A stretch of DNA of 19,602 nt, taken from Bacillota bacterium (GTDB lineage: Bacteria > Bacillota > Clostridia > Lachnospirales > Lachnospiraceae). Where the stretch lies: positions 1 to 19,602 of the forward strand of contig JAEZUR010000112.1 in NCBI GenBank assembly GCA_023420935.1, given 5' to 3'. Both the position numbers and the translations under genes were made by a program. The notes beneath the pieces were generated by a model. That model was not told the DNA's origin and did not search any database. It saw only the letters and a program-made list of their open reading frames with translations. Shown here piece after piece: positions 14,945 through 19,602 of the stretch (the stretch's first letter is position 1; each line of letters starts with the position of its first letter).

Positions 14945-16696
14945 ATGGAAAGTCAAAAAGCGGATAACCAATTAAACCTTGCCCTTGATGTTCCTAACAC
15001 GGTTAGGGAAAAAACAATGGATCTAGATGTGGGATATTCAGAGGTTACAAATACTTGGGAATTAATTGTTCGATATAGTGGAAGTCTGGACCAAGTAAGG
15101 GAAGATTTAGAAGTGTCTATAACTGAATTAACAGGTGGTTATGCAATCATTATTATACCGGAACCCCTCATTGAACGATTATCTGAATATGAAGAGATTG
15201 AATTTATAGAAAAACCTAAGAGGCTATTTTTTTCAGTCAGTAATGGGAGAACAGCATCTTGTATTAATCCTTTGCAAACGGCTCAATATAATTTATTTGG
15301 TAAAGGTGTTATTGTTGCCGTGATTGATTCAGGGATTGATTATTCTCATCCAGATTTTCGAAATGAAGATGGAACTACAAGATTGCTAGGGTTGTGGGAT
15401 CAAACTATCGCTGGTAATCCACCTGAAGGGTATCGATCAGGCACTTACTATTCTCGTGATGTAATTAATGAAGCACTGAAAACAAGAGATATGGCACAAC
15501 GTTTAAGTATTGTACCAAGTACAGATTTGAGTGGACATGGAACCCATGTTGCAGGTATCGCAGCTGGAAATGGGCGAGCTAGCAACGGAAGAAATCGAGG
15601 GGTAGCATCACAAAGTGAACTTCTGGTAGTGAAAATAGGTTCATCCGTTGGAGATTCATTTCCCAAAACGACTCAGTTGATGGAAGCAATCGATTTTGTT
15701 GTAAAGACAGCAATTCGAGAGAATAAGCCCCTCGCAATTAATTTGAGTTTTGGGAATAACTATGGGTCTCATGATGGTAGTTCCTTGTTAGAAAGTTATA
15801 TATCTGAAGTAGCCAATCGATGGAAACTTAATATTGTGATTGGCACTGGAAATGAAGGTTCGGCCGCGAAACATGCAAAAGGTATGCTAACCTCAACACC
15901 AGTTCCTGTAACGGAAATAATTGAGTTGGCAGTGGGAGAATTTGAGAATACATTCAATCTACAGATATGGAAAAATTTTTATGATCAGTTTGATATTGTG
16001 ATAGTATCTCCAGGTGGAACAAGAGTTGGACCAATTCCAGAACGGTTAGGTACACAAGACTTTTTTATCGGCAAAACTCAAATCTATCTATATTACGGGC
16101 AGCCTTTACCCTATAACAGTCAACAGGAGATATATATTGAGTTTCTTCCTAGAACGGATTATATAGAATCAGGTATCTGGCGGATCGAACTTGTACCTAG
16201 AAAAATCGTTGTTGGTAATTATGATTTATGGCTGCCATCTGGTGGTGTTTTAAGTCCAGAAACCAAATTCTTACGTCCATCGGAAGAAACAACATTAACC
16301 ATTCCTTCAACTGCATTAAGAGCAATCTCAGTTGGTGCTTATAATGCATATACAGATGGACTGGCGTTCTTCTCAGGAAGAGGATATCCCAGAGGAGGAA
16401 CTAGTGTTAAACCCGATATTGTTGCGCCTGGAGTCGATATTATTTCAGCAGCCCCAGGAGGAGGATATAATACTCAATCCGGAACTTCAATGGCAACACC
16501 ATTTGTAACTGGATCTGTTGCATTGATGATGGAATGGGGCATTGTAAATGGGAATGATCCCTATATGTATGGAGAGAAAATGAAAGCGTATCTCATTGCA
16601 GGTACCAGAAAACTCAGCTTTGCAAGAGAGTATCCCAATCCAATATTCGGGTTTGGAGCATTGTGTTTAAGGGATACCTTTATGCTGACTCAATAA
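14945..16696 (+). CDS. Csp-like subtilisin-family serine protease (S8)
   Basis: 583 residues without signal peptide or membrane helix, so probably intracellular or spore-associated. An N-terminal region of about 100 residues, likely a prodomain, precedes the subtilase domain. The triad is intact: Asp128 (VAVIDSGIDYSHPDF), His201 (GHGTHVAGIAAG) and Ser515 (SGTSMATPFVTGS), with the oxyanion asparagine in GTGNEG. An insert of about 150 residues between the oxyanion region and the serine is typical of clostridial Csp-like proteases. This group includes CspB of spore germination, but many clostridia carry several paralogues of unknown role. The ATG at 14945 is preferred because the N-terminus LNLALDVPNTVREKTMDLDVGY looks family-like. 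An ATG at 15017 with AGGG eight bases upstream is an alternative. It has no evident link to urease. Confidence 0.9.
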   Translation: MESQKADNQLNLALDVPNTVREKTMDLDVGYSEVTNTWELIVRYSGSLDQVREDLEVSITELTGGYAIIIIPEPLIERLSEYEEIEFIEKPKRLFFSVSNGRTASCINPLQTAQYNLFGKGVIVAVIDSGIDYSHPDFRNEDGTTRLLGLWDQTIAGNPPEGYRSGTYYSRDVINEALKTRDMAQRLSIVPSTDLSGHGTHVAGIAAGNGRASNGRNRGVASQSELLVVKIGSSVGDSFPKTTQLMEAIDFVVKTAIRENKPLAINLSFGNNYGSHDGSSLLESYISEVANRWKLNIVIGTGNEGSAAKHAKGMLTSTPVPVTEIIELAVGEFENTFNLQIWKNFYDQFDIVIVSPGGTRVGPIPERLGTQDFFIGKTQIYLYYGQPLPYNSQQEIYIEFLPRTDYIESGIWRIELVPRKIVVGNYDLWLPSGGVLSPETKFLRPSEETTLTIPSTALRAISVGAYNAYTDGLAFFSGRGYPRGGTSVKPDIVAPGVDIISAAPGGGYNTQSGTSMATPFVTGSVALMMEWGIVNGNDPYMYGEKMKAYLIAGTRKLSFAREYPNPIFGFGALCLRDTFMLTQ

Positions 16697-16732
16697 GTAA
16701 TCTTGCTCATATACTCACGATCAACATGTATT

Positions 16733-17905
16733 CTATATCATATCTTTTAACATAAAACCCAATGTCAACTGCAACCTTGCATCTAAGCTGGAGAGATTCA
16801 TATTAAGGATTTCTCCAGCTTTATTTATTTTATAATTCACCGTATTTCGATGAAGGTAAAGTTCATCAGCAGTATCTTTTACACTTCCGTCATGACCTAA
16901 ATAACAGCGGAGTACTTCTGTGAGATCCGTGTTACCTTGCTGATCATATTCCTGTAAGGGAAGTATTGTATTGTTATAATATTCCGTTAGAACTTCTTTA
17001 TCCTCAACACCCATTAATAGTTTATAGATTCCCATATTAGAATAAGAGATGAGGGAATCTTCTATCTGATGATTCACATGAAGCTTTTGAATAGCAACTG
17101 CCTGATGAAAGCTTTTATATAGACAGCGGATGCTTTTGGTGCATTTTCCAATTCCTAGAAAATATTGTTCTGCTTTATCTAGATAGGTTTTATTATATTT
17201 CTTTAAGTCGTCCACGATAGAATCTAAAGCTGTTTCCTCAAAATTACCTAATACAATAAGTACCTGATTCTCATAATGAAATACTGCAATATTATCATAT
17301 TTTCTATGACGTAGATAATTATTTAGTCCACTGCATATGGATTCCAAACGGTTTATGGATACAACACTACCCGAACCGGCAGTAATTTTCATGGCACAAA
17401 CATAATAAGGCCAGTTTACGTGAAAACCTAATTGGGATAATGGTACCACATAGAGTTCTTCTTGTTTGGGAAAAAAGATTGCATTTTTAAAGGCAGCAGC
17501 AGTTTCTAACTCTTTCTGATCGGACTTTGTGATTGCATAGCAAAAGATTCTCATTATTTCAGCAATATGTATCTTCCATGGAACTAGGAATATGGGAAAG
17601 TTATTCTCGTTTCCAAAGTCAATTACCTCCTGAGGAACCGTTTCAATAAATGGTCCAATATTTATAACTGCACCAGCGGCTTTGTTCATCCAAATATTAT
17701 GGACTAAGCCTAAAAGACTGAGACCGTTATTTAATCCAATTCCAGTTGAGAACGCAATTTCTCCGCCCTCTAGAAAGGTAGATGCTTCTTTGGTTTCAAC
17801 CATATGTACCCAACTGACAAAGTTGTTCATTCCTTTTTCCCCAGCTAATAATGTAATGTCCATATGAGAAACTTTTTCAATTAATTGGTGTAATTCCATT
17901 GCCAT
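16733..17905 (-). CDS. PucR-family transcriptional regulator
   Basis: DNA-binding regulator of the PucR/CdaR type, 390 residues. The N-terminal half matches the PucR sensing domain (VSWVHMVETKEASTFLEGGEIAFSTGIGL, then AAGAVINIGPFIETVPQEVIDFGNENNFPIFLVPW). The end is a helix-turn-helix of the HTH_30 type (GSVKDTADELYLHRNTVNYKINKAGEIL). Characterised members control purine, sugar-diacid or amino-acid catabolism. It is divergent from the aminotransferase/dehydrogenase pair, the usual arrangement for a local regulator of that pathway. The ATG at 17905 lies six bases after AGGAGGG; a TTG at 17911 abuts that site. A terminator-like hairpin stands directly before the ribosome binding site. The stop is 36 bases from the convergent protease gene, with no obvious terminator between. 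Confidence 0.92.
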   Translation of the reverse strand: MAMELHQLIEKVSHMDITLLAGEKGMNNFVSWVHMVETKEASTFLEGGEIAFSTGIGLNNGLSLLGLVHNIWMNKAAGAVINIGPFIETVPQEVIDFGNENNFPIFLVPWKIHIAEIMRIFCYAITKSDQKELETAAAFKNAIFFPKQEELYVVPLSQLGFHVNWPYYVCAMKITAGSGSVVSINRLESICSGLNNYLRHRKYDNIAVFHYENQVLIVLGNFEETALDSIVDDLKKYNKTYLDKAEQYFLGIGKCTKSIRCLYKSFHQAVAIQKLHVNHQIEDSLISYSNMGIYKLLMGVEDKEVLTEYYNNTILPLQEYDQQGNTDLTEVLRCYLGHDGSVKDTADELYLHRNTVNYKINKAGEILNMNLSSLDARLQLTLGFMLKDMI

Positions 17906-17918
17906 ATGCAACCCTCCT

Positions 17919-17955
17919 AAAAAACAAAGGCAAAGACCGTTACGCGTCTTTGCCT
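17919..17955 (-). terminator. Terminator-like hairpin in the leader of the PucR-family gene
   Basis: Read on the minus strand, AGGCAAAGAC and GTCTTTGCCT (arms 17946-17955 and 17928-17937) form a perfect 10-bp stem with an eight-base loop. TTTG and six T residues (17924-17919) follow, then the Shine-Dalgarno AGGAGGG. The nearest gene upstream on this strand is divergent, so only the regulator's own transcript would normally cross it. An attenuator is likelier than a simple terminator. In the plus direction no T run follows. Confidence 0.65.
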
Positions 17956-17966
17956 AATTAATAATT

Positions 17967-17983
17967 ATTATATTCAGATTATA
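17967..17983 (-). promoter_or_regulatory. Possible -10 boxes for the PucR-family gene
   Basis: Two TATAAT sequences occur on the minus strand, at 17983-17978 and 17972-17967. Neither has a convincing -35 box at the proper distance (TTAAAT at 18006-18001 is the best for the first). Either would place the hairpin at 17919-17955 within the leader. Confidence 0.25.
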
Positions 17984-18060
17984 AATCAAAATACTAGCAT
18001 ATTTAACTTAAAAACGCAAGCCGTCTAACAAAAATTTATAAAGTGGATTGGGCTGTAGCA

Positions 18061-18112
18061 CAAATTGATTTGGGTGTTGGCTCATTGAATAAAAAAAACT
18101 GAACGCTAAAAT
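18061..18112 (+). promoter_or_regulatory. Candidate promoter of the aminotransferase operon with upstream palindrome
   Basis: TTGAAT (18085-18090), a 16-base spacer and TAAAAT (18107-18112) form a reasonable sigma-A promoter, starting about 40 bases before the ATG at 18159. Just upstream lies CAAATTGATTTG (18061-18072), two 5-base arms around TG. It is a possible activator site for the divergent PucR-family regulator, though short and AT-rich. Confidence 0.45.
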
Positions 18113-18158
18113 ATAGAGTATCATACAGGAAAATTAAATGAGAGGAAGGAAGAATATT

Positions 18159-19484
18159 ATGAATGCAGAAGAGATAAAGAAAAATCAAACAGAATATGTA
18201 TTACAGTCATGGTCGAAACAAGGAGGATTGAATCCCATTGCAGTAGAAAAAGCAGAAGGAATCTATTTTTATGATTATGATGGAGCAAGGTATTCGGATA
18301 TGTCATCCCAGCTTGTTAACTTAAATCTTGGATATGGTAACAAGGAAATAGCAGATGCCATAAAGGAGCAGATAGATAAATACTGTTTTATAGGTCCTTC
18401 CTTTGCAACCGAGTCAAGATCAACATTAGCGAAGAAGATCATAGATCTGCTTCCCGATACGTTTGGCAAAGTGTTTTTTACTAACGCAGGAGCAGATGCG
18501 AATGAAAACGCAATTAAAATAGCAAGAATGTATACGGGACGCAATAAAGTATTCAGCCGCTATCGAAGTTATCATGGATCAACCTTTGGTGCAGGTAATC
18601 TGACTGGAGAACCAAGAAGGTATCCATTGGAACCTGGTATTCCTGGTTTCGTTAAGTTTTTTGATCCCTATGTTTACCGAGAACCCATTGACTTTAAGAC
18701 AGAAGAGGAAGCTACGGATTATTATCTAGCTAAACTAAGGGAGCAGATTGTTTATGAAGGTTCAGACAGTGTGGCAGCAATTGTATTAGAAACCATAACA
18801 GGTTCCAATGGTATTATTATTCCACCCAAAGGATATCTTCCAGGTGTTCGTAAGTTATGTGATGAATTTGGTATCTTGATGATATGCGATGAAGTTATGA
18901 CAGGCTGGGGACGTACAGGAAAAATGTTTGCATTCGAAAACTTTGATGTAGTTCCAGATATGGTTACATTTGCAAAAGGTGTTACCTGCGGTTATGTGCA
19001 GTTGGGTGGCGTAGCAGTAAGAAGTAAGATTGCTGCATATTTCGATGAGAATTTATTATCCTGCGGATTAACTTACAGTGGTCATCCGCTGGCGTGTGCC
19101 GCTGGAGTAGCGTGTGTGGATTATTACAAGGATAAGAATATTTTAGAGCATGTTTCCTTGGTAGGTAACGTGCTGAGTGAAACACTAAACAAGATAAAAG
19201 ACAAACATTCCTGTGTTGGAGACGTTCGTTCTATTGGATTATTCTCTTGCGTTGAATTAGTCAAAGATAAGAAAACAAAAGAGGCACTGGTTCCTTATGG
19301 AAGGGATAAAGAAGGGATCATGGGTAAAATTATCGGGATGTTAAAAGAACAAAAGTTCATGACATATTCTCATGAAAATATGATTCTAATTTGTCCACCG
19401 CTTATTATTACAGCAGAACAATTAACGGAAGAATTAGCGAAGCTAGATGAAGTCCTTTCCATCGTAGACCAAACATATTTATAA
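18159..19484 (+). CDS. Class III (omega) aminotransferase, PLP-dependent
   Basis: Moves an amino group from an omega-amino compound to a 2-oxo acid, leaving an aldehyde; cytoplasmic, 441 residues. Recognisable are FFTNAGADANENAIKIAR (cofactor phosphate loop), RYRSYHGSTFGAGNLTG, the cofactor-binding Asp in ICDEVMTGWGRTGK, and Lys273 in FAKGVTCGYVQLGG, the Schiff-base lysine. The N-terminus EIKKNQTEYVLQSWSKQG resembles taurine:pyruvate and beta-alanine:pyruvate transaminases. Pairing with an iron-type alcohol dehydrogenase suggests the semialdehyde is reduced: malonic semialdehyde from beta-alanine (reductive pyrimidine breakdown), or sulfoacetaldehyde from taurine. A pyrimidine or purine link would suit the PucR-type regulator, but substrate cannot be read from sequence alone. 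ATG 18159 has GGAAGGA eight bases upstream; ATG 18138 with AGGA is also possible. Confidence 0.9.
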   Translation: MNAEEIKKNQTEYVLQSWSKQGGLNPIAVEKAEGIYFYDYDGARYSDMSSQLVNLNLGYGNKEIADAIKEQIDKYCFIGPSFATESRSTLAKKIIDLLPDTFGKVFFTNAGADANENAIKIARMYTGRNKVFSRYRSYHGSTFGAGNLTGEPRRYPLEPGIPGFVKFFDPYVYREPIDFKTEEEATDYYLAKLREQIVYEGSDSVAAIVLETITGSNGIIIPPKGYLPGVRKLCDEFGILMICDEVMTGWGRTGKMFAFENFDVVPDMVTFAKGVTCGYVQLGGVAVRSKIAAYFDENLLSCGLTYSGHPLACAAGVACVDYYKDKNILEHVSLVGNVLSETLNKIKDKHSCVGDVRSIGLFSCVELVKDKKTKEALVPYGRDKEGIMGKIIGMLKEQKFMTYSHENMILICPPLIITAEQLTEELAKLDEVLSIVDQTYL

Positions 19485-19499
19485 GAGAGGAGGCTTTTT

Positions 19500-19602
19500 A
19501 TGTCTCATTTTACAGTACCAAACCATATTTTTATAGGGAAAAATTCTCTGGAAGAAGCAGAGAGCTACATAAAAGATTGCGGTAAACGAGCTCTTATTGT
19601 AA
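19500..19602 (+). CDS. Iron-containing alcohol dehydrogenase, N-terminal part (cut by window end)
   Basis: An open frame starts at ATG 19500, six bases after AGGAGGC, and runs off the end after 34 codons. The start MSHFTVPNHIFIGKNSLEEA, then DCGKRALIV, is typical of group III (iron-dependent) alcohol dehydrogenases, in which a Y/F-x-x-P segment and FG-x-x-(A/S) precede the NAD-binding strand. It starts 15 bases after the aminotransferase stop, so the two are one operon. The likely role is NAD(P)H-dependent reduction of the aldehyde made by the transaminase. The metal ligands are beyond the window. Confidence 0.8.
   Translation, partial: MSHFTVPNHIFIGKNSLEEAESYIKDCGKRALIV

Noticed and set aside
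14693..14971. Minus-strand open frame of 92 codons over the ureC end and protease start
   Set aside because: Covers the end of ureC and the terminator hairpin; no ribosome binding site or family resemblance seen.
16697..16732. Bidirectional terminator between the convergent protease and PucR-family genes
   Set aside because: The 36-base gap shows no convincing inverted repeat or T run; transcripts may end within the opposite gene.
1..19602. CRISPR arrays, tRNA genes, insertion sequences, phage genes or known riboswitch cores
   Set aside because: No evenly spaced repeats, cloverleaf, transposase/integrase frame or recognisable riboswitch core was seen.

Overview
The window is AT-rich, gene-dense DNA with strong AGGAGG-type ribosome binding sites. 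It carries a clostridial chemotaxis pair, a YesN-type response regulator, a Csp-like subtilase and a PucR-family regulator. This fits an anaerobic, motile, probably spore-forming Firmicute of the Lachnospiraceae (Clostridium cluster XIVa, Lachnoclostridium-like). The assignment is inferred from gene content and protein style; no marker gene is present.

Layout: (1) 1-2237 holds the end of a chemoreceptor, then cheR and cheB, the adaptation enzymes of chemotaxis. (2) 2257-3447 is a self-contained unit with promoter, leader hairpin, an unrecognised protein built from six short repeats and ending in CxxCxxCxxC, and a strong terminator. (3) 3533-6755 is a phosphorelay: a membrane hybrid kinase (HisKA-HATPase-REC-HPt) overlapping a REC-AraC response regulator. 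(4) 6814-14942 is a urea-scavenging operon of about 8 kb: promoter, leader hairpin, a cytidylate-kinase-like gene, urtABCDE (urea ABC importer), ureABC (urease structural subunits), terminator. Gaps are 46 bases or less and two gene pairs overlap. (5) 14945-16696 is a Csp-like subtilase whose ribosome binding site lies inside the terminator hairpin of the urease operon. (6) 16733-19602 has a PucR-family regulator on the minus strand, divergent from a class III aminotransferase and the beginning of an iron-type alcohol dehydrogenase.

How it fits together: much of the window concerns nitrogen scavenging. UrtA captures urea outside the cell, UrtBC with UrtDE import it, and UreABC hydrolyses it to ammonia and CO2. 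The PucR/aminotransferase/dehydrogenase block looks like removal of nitrogen from a small omega-amino acid (beta-alanine or taurine are the best guesses), with reduction of the resulting semialdehyde. The two-component pair directly upstream of the urea operon is a candidate regulator of it, on position only.

Most notable: the urease accessory genes (ureD, E, F, G) are not beside ureABC although UreC has every metal and catalytic residue. Four genes or operons (2384, 6959, 14945 and the minus-strand gene at 17905) have a terminator-like hairpin just before the ribosome binding site, suggesting repeated use of leader attenuation or RBS occlusion. The repeat protein at 2384-3334 has no function I can name. 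No gene-free stretch exceeds 300 bases. I saw no tRNA, rRNA, CRISPR array, insertion sequence or phage gene.
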